The notes under the pieces: generated by a model | What the model was told of the DNA's origin: nothing | Databases searched by the model: none | The model's input: only the letters and a program-made list of their open reading frames with translations | Made by a program: the position numbers and the translations under genes | NCBI GenBank assembly: GCA_046160825.1 | Contig: JBJXHC010000039.1 | Span: 3,194 to 67,193, forward strand | Origin: JBJXHC01 sp046160825 | Lineage (GTDB): Bacteria; Bacteroidota; Ignavibacteria; UBA10030; UBA6906 | DNA length: 64,000 nt | Reading direction: 5' to 3' | Part shown: positions 5,616-13,420 of the stretch, piece after piece | Position numbering within the stretch: the first letter of the stretch is position 1 | Layout of the letters: each line of letters starts with the position of its first letter

Positions 5616-8384
5616 ATGAAAAAGGAACGAACATATAAGAAGAGCCTCTTGTGTGGCAACACATCTCTGTATTGGACATTGCTACTGTACACCCTCTTCG
5701 TTCTGGCAACAACACAGTCACATGCCGTCACCACTACCTGTTCTACAATGCGGCCAGAGCAAGTGTTGGCCCAAGCTGATGTGATCGTTTATGGTAGAGT
5801 AACCGGCATTTCTTCAAGATGGACGGGCGCTGGCGAAGCCATGATAGCAACCGACTATGCGATGGAAATCCTGAGTCTCGCATGGGATCCGGAAAGAATA
5901 CTTGGGGAGAAGGTAGTTCGGGACACGATGACACTCACGTTTGCCGGCGGGCAAATTGGGAAGAAGTCGGTGTGGATCCCGGGCATTCCGGAATTCCCTA
6001 TCGGTGAAACTGTCATTCTCATGATTGATAGGCAAAATCTTGGAGCTATTTCTCCGCTGGTCGGAATTTACATGGGAGTCTATAGAACATCACAACAAGG
6101 ACATGTTATCGATCATACCGGAGCATCGGTGACAAGATCGTTCTTCTCGTCAACAAATGATCGACCGGGAGGTTTTTCGCCTTCAGAGTTTATTCAGTCA
6201 ATTCGTTCGTCAATTCAGAGAGCAAAAACTGATGGTATGTTAAATCGGGAAGAACCTCGCCGGAATACTCCTATGAGCAACGTCTTTTCCGGAAACCAGA
6301 TCCCCTTGCCTCGACCCGAGCACATTATTTCCGGCAGAAATGCAGATGGACTTCGCGTAACGTTGGAAATTGAGAATACCAATAACGATGGGCCAAGCTC
6401 GCTTCCGTCACTGCATACCGTTGAAGATGGAATACCAGCAACTGTCGAGCACATCAACAACGACTACGGCTTTCAATGGGGCGCCCCAAACATCCCGAGT
6501 GTATTCAACATTCCCCCGATGTACTATTCAGGCGCACAGTGGGGTTTGAATTTTGAGTATAGCGGAAGTGATTGGAATCGGTATGCCAGTGATGTTTTCA
6601 TGAAGTATACTACTGCTTACAATACTTTCGGCCATAACTCCAGAAATGACTTCGCATTCACAAATGCAACAACATTCCAGCAGGCGTACGGGTTTCAGCT
6701 AGGGTCCTCCACACTCGGAATAGCCGTCATGTACAATTCCAATGGATCCTTCATTGGCGATGGTCAGACAATCCACGAGAGCGATGTGATCCTGAACGTT
6801 GCCTTCGACTGGACCCTCGATTTTCAGACGGCGTACAACGATCCGGACATTTGTTTCTTCCGCAGTACCGTAATTCATGAGTTGGGACATTGTATCGGGA
6901 GACGACATCAGTTTACAGAAACATCCAACGCTTCGTGGCATTCCGTAATGAACTACACCAATCCAGGACCAATTGAAACGGAGTTTCACCTTCCCTTTAT
7001 GGATGATGCAGAATCCATTCGAGCGGCCTACCCTACGCGCAGTGTTTCAATCACTGATCTTGGACTCTCTCTTAAAAGGACACTGGGAGGAATTGCAAAT
7101 TTTTCTTGGGCATCATTTCCAGTATCTGTCCAACGAGGAAGTAGTTTTCCTCTCTCTGGTTTTGTAATTGAAAATGCAGGAACCGCCACCGCATCCCCGG
7201 CAGTAACATGGTATCTCTCAAACAGGAATAACACGTGGTCAGGGGCAACATACTATGCACTCCAGACGACCTCATATGGTTCACTGCCAAGGTTTTACTA
7301 CTACCCCAATCTCACCATGAGTATTCAAGTCCCGGCATCAGTTCGCGCGGGGGAATACTACATTGTAGGCGAACTTCAGTCTGATGGCTATGACGGCAAC
7401 CGCTATGCCTGGTCCAATGAACGAATTACGGTGACAAACCCTCCTGCTACTCTTGTCGGCCTTTCACCCGCCAACGGCCAAACGGGACAGACTCTGGATG
7501 TTGATATTTCAGGAACGGGATTCGTCAATGACACCCAGGTGTACTTTGGCCCAGGTATTAGTGTCCAAACTGTAAACCCTATCAACTCCTCCTTACTACG
7601 GGCAACTATCACGATTGCCCCGTCTGCTACGCTGGGTTCCCGCAGTGTCAGCGTTTCAAATCCATCCCCAGGGGGAGGAAGCTCAACACTTTCTAATGTT
7701 TTTTCCGTAGGTATTGCCGTCTATCCGGGTGACGCTAACAATGACGGTATCGCCGATGTCCGCGATATTCTTCCCATCGGCCAGTTTTTTGGCATAGCTG
7801 GGCCTCCACGTGGTGCTGCGTCTGTTTCTTGGCAACCTCAACTGCTCCTGAATGAATGGTCAATCCGGGATGCATGTTACGCCGACTGCGATGGCAACGG
7901 TCGCGTCGAGTCCGCCGACGTACAGGCCATCATCCGAAACTGGGGTCACGATCATGGCTCACCTGACGCCCCGGCGGATAACCCTATTATTGTTTGCGGG
8001 GAGTTGCTTCGGGAAATTGACAGAAACGGACCGGTATCCGGCCCCATGCTGGAAATACGGAACGCAATCACCTCGTACTTGAATGAGCAGATGGAAGTAC
8101 CGCTTGTTTTCTCGCTTGACCAAAACTGGCCGAACCCGTTCAATCCGTCAACGCGCCTGAGGTTCTCGGTCGCGACCGAAGTCTCTATCGTGCAACTGAC
8201 GGTCTATGATATCCTGGGCCAGCAAGTCTGGGCAACGGATCTGCACAATGTCCAACCTGGAAGCCATGAGGTTCTCTGGATGGGGATGAATACGGCTGGT
8301 GAAGTTATTCCGAGCGGAATCTACTTCTACAGACTCACGGCAGGCACATTCACGGCGGTACGACGAATGATGTTACTCAAGTAG
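5616..8384 (+). CDS. Multidomain secreted matrixin-like metalloprotease with dockerin and type IX C-terminal domain
   Basis: 922 aa from ATG 5616 (AGGAG site). Order: signal/membrane segment about 17-38; partner domain about 45-190 (QADVIVYGRV, FAGGQIG, GETVILM); metzincin domain with HELGHCIGRRH from residue 421 and a later SVMNY Met-turn; CARDB/Ig-like strands about 480-605; an IPT/TIG-like domain about 609-700; two dockerin calcium loops, the first with D706, N708, D710, D714, D717 and the second with D757, D759, N761, E765, D768; and a type IX sorting domain from about 835 (NWPNPFNPST, YDILGQQVW, SGIYFYRL). Expected location: secreted or cell surface. The dockerin and the cohesin lipoprotein encoded next are probable binding partners. 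Substrate unknown. Confidence 0.88.
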   Translation: MKKERTYKKSLLCGNTSLYWTLLLYTLFVLATTQSHAVTTTCSTMRPEQVLAQADVIVYGRVTGISSRWTGAGEAMIATDYAMEILSLAWDPERILGEKVVRDTMTLTFAGGQIGKKSVWIPGIPEFPIGETVILMIDRQNLGAISPLVGIYMGVYRTSQQGHVIDHTGASVTRSFFSSTNDRPGGFSPSEFIQSIRSSIQRAKTDGMLNREEPRRNTPMSNVFSGNQIPLPRPEHIISGRNADGLRVTLEIENTNNDGPSSLPSLHTVEDGIPATVEHINNDYGFQWGAPNIPSVFNIPPMYYSGAQWGLNFEYSGSDWNRYASDVFMKYTTAYNTFGHNSRNDFAFTNATTFQQAYGFQLGSSTLGIAVMYNSNGSFIGDGQTIHESDVILNVAFDWTLDFQTAYNDPDICFFRSTVIHELGHCIGRRHQFTETSNASWHSVMNYTNPGPIETEFHLPFMDDAESIRAAYPTRSVSITDLGLSLKRTLGGIANFSWASFPVSVQRGSSFPLSGFVIENAGTATASPAVTWYLSNRNNTWSGATYYALQTTSYGSLPRFYYYPNLTMSIQVPASVRAGEYYIVGELQSDGYDGNRYAWSNERITVTNPPATLVGLSPANGQTGQTLDVDISGTGFVNDTQVYFGPGISVQTVNPINSSLLRATITIAPSATLGSRSVSVSNPSPGGGSSTLSNVFSVGIAVYPGDANNDGIADVRDILPIGQFFGIAGPPRGAASVSWQPQLLLNEWSIRDACYADCDGNGRVESADVQAIIRNWGHDHGSPDAPADNPIIVCGELLREIDRNGPVSGPMLEIRNAITSYLNEQMEVPLVFSLDQNWPNPFNPSTRLRFSVATEVSIVQLTVYDILGQQVWATDLHNVQPGSHEVLWMGMNTAGEVIPSGIYFYRLTAGTFTAVRRMMLLK

Positions 8385-8413
8385 ATTAACCAACCCGAAA
8401 GGAGAATACGAAA

Positions 8414-8968
8414 ATGAAAATCAATCTATGGGCATCAATAGTGATCACGACAATCAGCATGTGTATTGCCGGATGCGATGACACAACCACAAAACCAATA
8501 ATCGAAGAGGACTGGAGCTTCCAGCCAGATTCAACAAAATTCTCCGTCTCGCTTGTGAGCGTTTCAGATACTGTTGACTCTGGCAAGACCTTCGAAGTGA
8601 AAGTCGTCTTCTATAACATTGAGGAGCTCTTTGGCGCAAGCATGGAGATCGCATTCTCACATGACATTATTGAGATACTCGGGGTAACAACCGGTCCTCA
8701 TTTCTCCCCTGCAGATGCAAGGCTTGTGGTCAGTCGAATTGATACCTCCCTTGTGCAAGTGAGCTATGGAATCACATTCGTTGCCGGAAGCGGACTCACT
8801 GCTCCTCGGAGCGGAGTGGTCATGAAAATGCGATGCAGGGCAAAGAATAGAGGAGTCGCAGCGTTCGACAATATCGCCTCACGCCTTGTGCTGAAGCGAT
8901 CCGATGGAACAGCCGTCCCGGGGTTCCAGTCAATCGATATCGAGGATCTCCACTTGACAATCCGTTAG
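8414..8968 (+). CDS. Cohesin-domain lipoprotein
   Basis: 184 aa from ATG 8414 (GAAAGGAGA site). A lipobox, CIAGC, puts lipidation at Cys21. Residues about 42-180 read as a cohesin fold: VDSGKTFEVKVVFYNIEELF, GASMEIAFSHDIIEILGV, GPHF, VVMKMRCRAK. This matches the usual 'G..f.v.v...n...l.gas..i.yd...l......G.f' cohesin pattern. Cohesins bind dockerins tightly with calcium. The adjacent protease carries two dockerin-type loops and no other dockerin is seen in the window, so the pair probably interact. The lipid anchor would hold the protease at the membrane surface. It is the last gene of the operon, followed by the terminator at 8999-9029. Confidence 0.8.
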   Translation: MKINLWASIVITTISMCIAGCDDTTTKPIIEEDWSFQPDSTKFSVSLVSVSDTVDSGKTFEVKVVFYNIEELFGASMEIAFSHDIIEILGVTTGPHFSPADARLVVSRIDTSLVQVSYGITFVAGSGLTAPRSGVVMKMRCRAKNRGVAAFDNIASRLVLKRSDGTAVPGFQSIDIEDLHLTIR

Positions 8969-8998
8969 AATCCTCATAATACCGCTTAATCATTCAGA

Positions 8999-9029
8999 AA
9001 CCCTTCCCCTTTCACGGAAGGGTTTTTTG
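8999..9029 (+). terminator. Rho-independent terminator of the protease/cohesin operon
   Basis: AACCCTTCC (8999-9007) pairs with GGAAGGGTT (9016-9024), followed by a T-run. The stem is the same as at 3971-4004, with a different loop. Confidence 0.9.
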
Positions 9030-9114
9030 TGTTTGTCAGCAATCAAGACATACTCCACCCTGTTCGCTTATTGTTCTTGGGTTTCCACCATCACCAACTG
9101 GTCATTCATCACCT

Positions 9115-9143
9115 GTAACCTTTTCATCGGTTGTAAGACTAAC
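9115..9143 (+). promoter_or_regulatory. ECF-type promoter 5 (GTAACC-N17-ACTAAC)
   Basis: GTAACC 9115-9120 and ACTAAC 9138-9143, spacer 17, 51 bases upstream of the 53-aa gene at 9195. Confidence 0.65.
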
Positions 9144-9194
9144 CCCTGTGGTACAGAAACTTCAAAGCTTGTTCACTAAAACCAGGAGGGAAGC

Positions 9195-9356
9195 ATGGGA
9201 AAACGATGGTTTAAGAGAGAATTGGAGCGGAGGCGTTGTGTTGTTGTGACAGTTGTTATTAATGGTAGGTTGGTGTCGGTTGTGAGAAACGAAGCTCGGT
9301 CTACCCCTTCAGATCTCGCTCCCCTTTTCACTCGTTCGACTGAAAGCGTATTATAG
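9195..9356 (+). CDS. Small basic 53-aa protein of unknown function
   Basis: ATG 9195 follows CAGGAGGGA (about 9184-9191). The product starts MGKRWFKRELERRRC and has a hydrophobic VVVTVVINGRLVSVV centre, so it is strongly basic at the N-terminus with a central beta-hairpin-like stretch. It is too short for most gene callers. Support comes from a complete unit: ECF-type promoter 5, a well-spaced ribosome binding site and ATG. The last 20 residues are less protein-like and run into C/T-rich repeat DNA, so the true end may have decayed. No family is recognised. Confidence 0.5.
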   Translation: MGKRWFKRELERRRCVVVTVVINGRLVSVVRNEARSTPSDLAPLFTRSTESVL

Positions 9357-9458
9357 TTTTCCATCGCCAGTCCCAACCGCTCCTCACTCCATTTCTCCAA
9401 TACTCCAAACGCTCTGCTCACCACTCTTCTCTTCACCAATTCTCAATGCGATGTCCGA

Positions 9459-9494
9459 GGGGTAAGCTTACCCGCCGTGAGCTCGTCGAACCCC
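9459..9494. repeat. Dispersed GGGGTAAGCTTA...CGAACCCC repeat, copy 4
   Basis: GGGGTAAGCTTA, then CCCGCCGTGAGCTCG (closely matching the insert of copy 1 at 2156-2199), then TCGAACCCC. It abuts the end of the minus-strand nucleotidyltransferase gene. The region 9357-9458 is otherwise C/T-rich with no gene seen. Confidence 0.6.
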
Positions 9495-9502
9495 GCTCTT
9501 TC

Positions 9503-10198
9503 TCATTCTGTTCCAGCCAACTTCTGCAAAATATGTTTTACTTTCGCGACTTGGGAACCCCCTGCCCCAAATGAAAGCGCGCTGGCAATGGCTTCGTCTA
9601 TGGATGCATCTTCCAGTAGCAATCGGAATTCATGCGCCAAGTATTTGCGGAGGGGCTCATCAGAATCCACCACTTCGTTCGCAACCTCGCCCCTGTTATC
9701 CAGAACATAGACAAGGTCTTCAATGTCCGGACTCGTTCGCGTTTCACCATTACCTCTCCCCTTGTACGCCTCGAGTTTCGATGCGAGGAAGTACGGCGAT
9801 GGTAGAATCTTGATGGAAGTGCCGTCCGGCAAGAGTTGGTCGAGAGCACGGGAAAGCCCTTCTGCATACCATTTATTGGTGAATCCCAAAATACTCGGAT
9901 CGGTTGGCATAACGTCAACCGTTATATCTTTGAATTTCCACCGACACAATGGCGCACCGATGGTGGTGTCATTGTGAAAATGGAGTGAGCGAAGTTCCTC
10001 TTCTAGTGCGTTGTACTCAACCTGGCTTGATACTTCGATCACACAATCAACATCGTCTGTCGACCTGATTTCCGTTGCGGCCGGGTCCGTTGCATACAAC
10101 CCTACGACCGCTCCACCAACAAACGCGACGTCGTTGCGGAGAGGACCCAGCCCTTTCGCAACCGTCATAAGTCTGGTGATGTTTGTTTCAGTAGCCAT
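9503..10198 (-). CDS. AbiEii-like nucleotidyltransferase, partner of the upstream HTH protein
   Basis: 231 aa. ATG at 10198 overlaps the end of the upstream gene by 11 bases (ATGGCTACTGA), so the two are translationally coupled. A longer reading from 10456 would only translate the neighbour in another frame. The nucleotidyltransferase core is visible: FVGGAVVGLYATDPA, then STDDVDCVIE with the metal-binding D-x-D type acids, and later DVMPTDPSILG and PSPYFLASKLEAYKGRG, where AbiEii/MNT-like enzymes carry the helical K-x(3)-D region. SPDIEDLVYVLDNRG follows. Such proteins can act as toxins (AbiE) or as housekeeping sugar/tRNA nucleotidyltransferases. The pairing with an HTH gene behind a palindromic operator favours a toxin-antitoxin-like module (inference). 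Confidence 0.75.
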   Translation of the reverse strand: MATETNITRLMTVAKGLGPLRNDVAFVGGAVVGLYATDPAATEIRSTDDVDCVIEVSSQVEYNALEEELRSLHFHNDTTIGAPLCRWKFKDITVDVMPTDPSILGFTNKWYAEGLSRALDQLLPDGTSIKILPSPYFLASKLEAYKGRGNGETRTSPDIEDLVYVLDNRGEVANEVVDSDEPLRKYLAHEFRLLLEDASIDEAIASALSFGAGGSQVAKVKHILQKLAGTE

Positions 10199-10712
10199 TA
10201 TTGATCCGCTGTGACAATTCCTTCTCTGCAATCGCCTGTTCCCTGGCGCGTCCGACCCGTAGTGCATCAACGAGAGCAAGCATCTCGTGGAAACTCTCAT
10301 CTGCCTGGGCCGCCAGAGGTACGTTCTTATAGAGTGGCTCGATTCCCTGTCCGCGCAGTGATCCCCTTTCCCATGGCCAAACGTACACATCCTTTTCTGA
10401 GATGATAATGGCAGAGAGCGGCAGTGCAGAGTGCGCAGTGGGCATGCCTCTGACAAGAGCGCCCGGCTGGGCCGGAAAAACGTACTTTACACCGTGCATC
10501 AGGAACTCCAGAAGTGCTTTGCGGTACACAATCCGCTTCGATTCGTCAATCAGTCTCGCGATCATGCAACGATTCAGTGACTCGGAGATCTCAGACTGGC
10601 TCATGTGGAGGGTACTCGCCAAATCGGTCATTCTCCAATTCTGCGACCCCAGGACAACAATCTTCAACAAGATAGCGATATCGTGCGGCCTCATTCCACC
10701 ATGTTTTCTCAT
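10188..10712 (-). CDS. HTH transcriptional regulator, putative antitoxin/autoregulator
   Basis: 174 aa from ATG 10712, chosen because GGAGG lies 6-10 bases upstream and because the longer reading would run across the operator. A winged-HTH segment lies at about 12-70: HDIAILLKIVVLGSQNWRM, then TDLASTLHMSQSEISESLNR, a recognition helix typical of MarR/Rrf2-like folds. The C-terminal half (GVKYVFPAQPGALVRGMPTA) is characteristic of HTH proteins encoded beside AbiEii-like nucleotidyltransferases. It probably binds the palindrome at 10727-10759 just ahead of its own start and represses the pair. Regulation is inferred from site placement. Confidence 0.78.
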   Translation of the reverse strand: MRKHGGMRPHDIAILLKIVVLGSQNWRMTDLASTLHMSQSEISESLNRCMIARLIDESKRIVYRKALLEFLMHGVKYVFPAQPGALVRGMPTAHSALPLSAIIISEKDVYVWPWERGSLRGQGIEPLYKNVPLAAQADESFHEMLALVDALRVGRAREQAIAEKELSQRINNGY

Positions 10713-10726
10713 TTGATCCTCCAAGT

Positions 10727-10759
10727 GATTCGCATATCGCATATTGCGATATGCGAATC
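10727..10759 (-). promoter_or_regulatory. Perfect 15-bp inverted repeat operator
   Basis: GATTCGCATATCGCA, central TAT, then TGCGATATGCGAATC: 33 bases with no mismatch. It ends 4-5 bases from the GGAGG site of the HTH gene. On the minus strand a candidate -10 (TATAGA, 10758-10763) overlaps its edge, with TTGCAT (10779-10784) at a short 15-base spacing. A repressor bound here would cover the transcription start. Confidence 0.8.
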
Positions 10760-10916
10760 TATAGAAGAACAAAGAAAGATGCAAGGGCTTTCTCTCCCCG
10801 TGATTCACCCTTTGGCGGGATAGTTGCTCATTGTGAGCCATTTTCGTCACTTTTCTCGCTTCCTCTCGTGTTCCCTCCAATTGTTTGTTGCTGACTGATA
10901 ATTGATAATTGCCAGT

Positions 10917-10946
10917 GTAACCTCCCCGCCCCCCCACGCAACTAAC
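10917..10946 (+). promoter_or_regulatory. ECF-type promoter 6 (GTAACC-N18-ACTAAC)
   Basis: GTAACC 10917-10922 and ACTAAC 10941-10946, spacer 18, with a C-run in the spacer. It lies 47 bases upstream of the first N-acyltransferase gene. Upstream repeat DNA (about 10797-10910) includes a decayed hairpin unit (TGATTCACCCTTTGGCGGGA). Confidence 0.65.
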
Positions 10947-10993
10947 CTATGTAAGCCCTTGTCACCCCGACAACCAAGTATTAGAGGCACTCA

Positions 10994-11791
10994 ATGGACC
11001 AATCAACCTACACCTTCCGCCAGCCAAACTCGATAAGCGAGTTGAGGGCTTTGCTTGAGCTCCGGTACCGGGTGTATCGGGAAAGCCGCCTCCAGAATTT
11101 TATCGCCGACAATCCCCTCGGGCTCGATCTTGATTGCTACGACCTGAAGTCTATGCACTTTGGGTTGTTCCGCTGCGTCTACGGAATGGAAATCCCCGTA
11201 GGGTATATGCGCCTGGTTACAGACAGAGTGCAATCATCTGCTTATGACATCATGTCGATCTCCTCAGCAGACGGCACTGTGCTGGAGAATGTTCTTCAAA
11301 CACCCGACGCTCCTTTCCCGGTAATGACATATGCCCCAGCTGTCGATCGCGTAAATGAGATGTACCATGAGCTGTTGAATAAGGGTGAGAGCATTGTCGA
11401 ACCGGGACGGTTTGCACTTGACGAATCAGCACGCGGACGGTTGATTGCAAAACAGATGGTAGCCGCGACGTTTGCAGTAACAATCGCCAACGGCATTGAT
11501 TCTGCAATACTCAGTTGCACACTGCTGCATAGTCGGACTTACAAGCAGTTTGGGTTCAACAATTTCCCTGGTACAGAAGAATTCTACTGTGATCAAGCAG
11601 GAGAAAATGCACTGCTGCTGCTGCTGCTAGGTGTACGCGCTTCCTTACCTGAGTCGGAGCGGGGGAAGGTGATGAAAATGGCTAAAGCGTATGCCGAAAC
11701 CGGATGCATCTTCCTTGACCCCAGTCAACCAAACCAGTTCACGCAACCAATCCGTGAGTCAAACCCTGTTCATGAACTAATCGCTGCATAA
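10994..11791 (+). CDS. FeeM-like N-acyltransferase (acyl amino acid / autoinducer-synthase fold), copy 1
   Basis: 265 aa from ATG 10994 (weak GAGG). The N-terminal LRALLELRYRVYRESRLQN resembles the 'R..vy' entry of LuxI/FeeM-type GNAT enzymes. PVGYMRLVTDR is the next strand. The hallmark EPGRFALDESARG lies near 136-148, followed by a helix (KQMVAATFAVTIANG) that opens the acyl-carrier or acyl-CoA pocket. YKQFGFNNFPG and the C-terminal tail complete the fold. Family members transfer fatty acyl groups from ACP to an amino acid or homoserine. The exact acceptor cannot be read here. It is followed after 98 bases by a paralogue with the same layout and is driven by ECF-type promoter 6. Confidence 0.7.
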   Translation: MDQSTYTFRQPNSISELRALLELRYRVYRESRLQNFIADNPLGLDLDCYDLKSMHFGLFRCVYGMEIPVGYMRLVTDRVQSSAYDIMSISSADGTVLENVLQTPDAPFPVMTYAPAVDRVNEMYHELLNKGESIVEPGRFALDESARGRLIAKQMVAATFAVTIANGIDSAILSCTLLHSRTYKQFGFNNFPGTEEFYCDQAGENALLLLLLGVRASLPESERGKVMKMAKAYAETGCIFLDPSQPNQFTQPIRESNPVHELIAA

Positions 11792-11889
11792 CCAAAAAAA
11801 CCAATAATCCACCAATCCACTTATCCACTTATCCATCAATCCATTTTTTTCACACACTCCATCACTCCACTACTCCACTCGAGGGCTTT

Positions 11890-12702
11890 ATGATACCAGC
11901 GTACTTCGTTTACCGTGAACCGGAATCAATCGACGAACTCAAGTCCCTGCTTCTCCTCAGGTACAGCGTGTATCGTCAGAGCCGCCTCAAACACCTGGCG
12001 CCTGAAAATAAGTATATGATCAATATGGATTCTCACGATCTCAATGCGAAACATTTCGGACTGTACGAACACATCGATGGTTCATCCCGACCGGTGGGTT
12101 ACATCAGGATGGTGACGGACGGGGCAGGGCCTTGGGCAAATGAAATCCAGCAGATCGTTCACTCTCTACCGGAACTGACAATCGAATCAAATACCAACCT
12201 CGCGGAGCCACTCCCCTTGATGGAATACGTCCCGGATATTGAAGCACTCCGGAAACTGTACGTGGGCTGTAAACGCAAGGGTGAACACCTGGTTGAACCG
12301 GGAAGGTTGTCACTCGATCATTCAGTCAGGTCACTGGGTATCTCCGGACACGTTAGGACTTCCAGTAATATGGTTGCTTCAACATTTGCAGCTTTTATGG
12401 TAGATGGGGTCAGTAAGGCCGTACTTACAGCTTCGCTAACTCACAAGGGATTCTACGAACAGTTTGGCTTCACTCGGACACCCGGCGTTTCGGATTGGTT
12501 CTGGGAAGATGCTGGTGAAAACCGGTGCTGCCTTATCGGTTCACCGGAGTCGCTGCCAGAGCCAATGAAAGAAAAGGTCCTCCGCATGGCCGAGGCCTGG
12601 TCAAATACTCGGCGCATTTGTTTCCATCCATCAGCCAACGAACAGTTCTTCGCACCAACGCACAGTTACATCAGCAGCCGTCCGGCTTTGCGAGCCGCCT
12701 AA
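11890..12702 (+). CDS. FeeM-like N-acyltransferase, copy 2
   Basis: 270 aa from ATG 11890. It is collinear with the previous gene: LLLLRYSVYRQSRLKHLAPEN, PVGYIRMVTDG, EPGRLSLDHSVRS, MVASTFAAFMVDGVSKAV, FYEQFGFTRTPG. The two differ enough (an extra GISGHVRTSS insertion after the EPGR motif and a different C-terminus) to be old duplicates with possibly distinct acyl or acceptor choice. No obvious promoter lies in the 98-base gap, which is made of ATCCA-type low-complexity DNA (about 11806-11850). Co-transcription with copy 1 is likely. No acyl carrier protein gene or LuxR-type receptor is seen next to the pair. Confidence 0.7.
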   Translation: MIPAYFVYREPESIDELKSLLLLRYSVYRQSRLKHLAPENKYMINMDSHDLNAKHFGLYEHIDGSSRPVGYIRMVTDGAGPWANEIQQIVHSLPELTIESNTNLAEPLPLMEYVPDIEALRKLYVGCKRKGEHLVEPGRLSLDHSVRSLGISGHVRTSSNMVASTFAAFMVDGVSKAVLTASLTHKGFYEQFGFTRTPGVSDWFWEDAGENRCCLIGSPESLPEPMKEKVLRMAEAWSNTRRICFHPSANEQFFAPTHSYISSRPALRAA

Positions 12703-12747
12703 AGGCTGAACCAATCAGCTAACATTCTAACGTCTAAGGAGTTCGCT

Positions 12748-13383
12748 ATGAACCGAAAGGCGCTCATTCTGATACTTGGCATACTCACCACGCTCTCTTG
12801 TAGCGTATCGCTTACCCAAATAGAGAACTACCAATACTATCCGGATTGCCTGGTGACAACCGACGTGTATGGATTTCAGAATGTTCTCGATCCGTATAGA
12901 AACCCATCGAATGCGTACCTCTACATAGTTGCAGCAAATGTATTGGATGACGGAGAAAACGATAGATGGGAGATGTTCACCGGAACCGCTGATATTGGCA
13001 TTCACGTCTATGGAGGAGAGAACTTTGACATACTATTGAATATGGTGAGACTTTATGGACCGTATGATGAGGGCGTTGATGATGATGGAAGTCTGAAGTA
13101 CGAGTGGGACGACTACTGCTCCATGCGATACAACAACTTTGCGCTGATGCAGGTATCGGGATATCTGTGGCGGTGTGTGAGAATTCTGGCAGTTGAGGGG
13201 GATGACCAGGAATGGATACAGGGATCTGACGATGTTGTTTTCGACGCCATTGTTTGTCTCGATCAAATCGGGACCGATGTGACTAGAGTGGATGGCACGT
13301 GCGACATTCCGGGAGTCTGCGCCACAATGTGGTTGTCGGTGAGAGACTGCACCTATCCAGACTGTGGCATCTTCTGGAGGTAA
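12748..13383 (+). CDS. Exported protein of unknown function, 211 aa
   Basis: ATG 12748 with a TAAGGAG site 10 bases upstream. Residues 5-17 are hydrophobic and followed by TLSCS, so it is either a lipoprotein (imperfect lipobox, Cys18) or cleaved after a later residue. The mature part is acidic and Cys-rich toward the end (CSMRYNN, CVRILAVEG, CLDQIG, CDIPGVC, CTYPDCG), suggesting disulfides outside the cytoplasm. Aromatic YxYYPD and VYGGENFD segments suggest an all-beta fold. No known domain is recognised. It follows the acyltransferases by 45 bases and may share their transcript. Confidence 0.7.
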   Translation: MNRKALILILGILTTLSCSVSLTQIENYQYYPDCLVTTDVYGFQNVLDPYRNPSNAYLYIVAANVLDDGENDRWEMFTGTADIGIHVYGGENFDILLNMVRLYGPYDEGVDDDGSLKYEWDDYCSMRYNNFALMQVSGYLWRCVRILAVEGDDQEWIQGSDDVVFDAIVCLDQIGTDVTRVDGTCDIPGVCATMWLSVRDCTYPDCGIFWR

Positions 13384-13420
13384 CCCTCGAATTCCGCAAA
13401 TAATACTGTACAAATCCCGT

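Noticed and set aside
3971..9029. AACCCTTCC/GGAAGGGTT in two terminators as a DNA-uptake sequence
   Set aside because: Only two paired copies are seen and both are ordinary terminators; no single-copy enrichment is evident in the window.
10199..10456. Extended N-terminus of the nucleotidyltransferase
   Set aside because: This stretch codes for the HTH protein in another frame; ATG 10198 fits the gene overlap.
11806..11850. ATCCA-rich stretch as a CRISPR-like or tandem repeat array
   Set aside because: Units are irregular (4-9 bases) with no spacers; simple low-complexity DNA, similar to 2118-2150.
12708..12734. GAACC...CGTCTAA ahead of the 211-aa exported protein as an eighth ECF-type promoter
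   Set aside because: The -35 is GAACC instead of GTAACC and the -10 sits on the ribosome binding site, leaving no leader. More likely chance.
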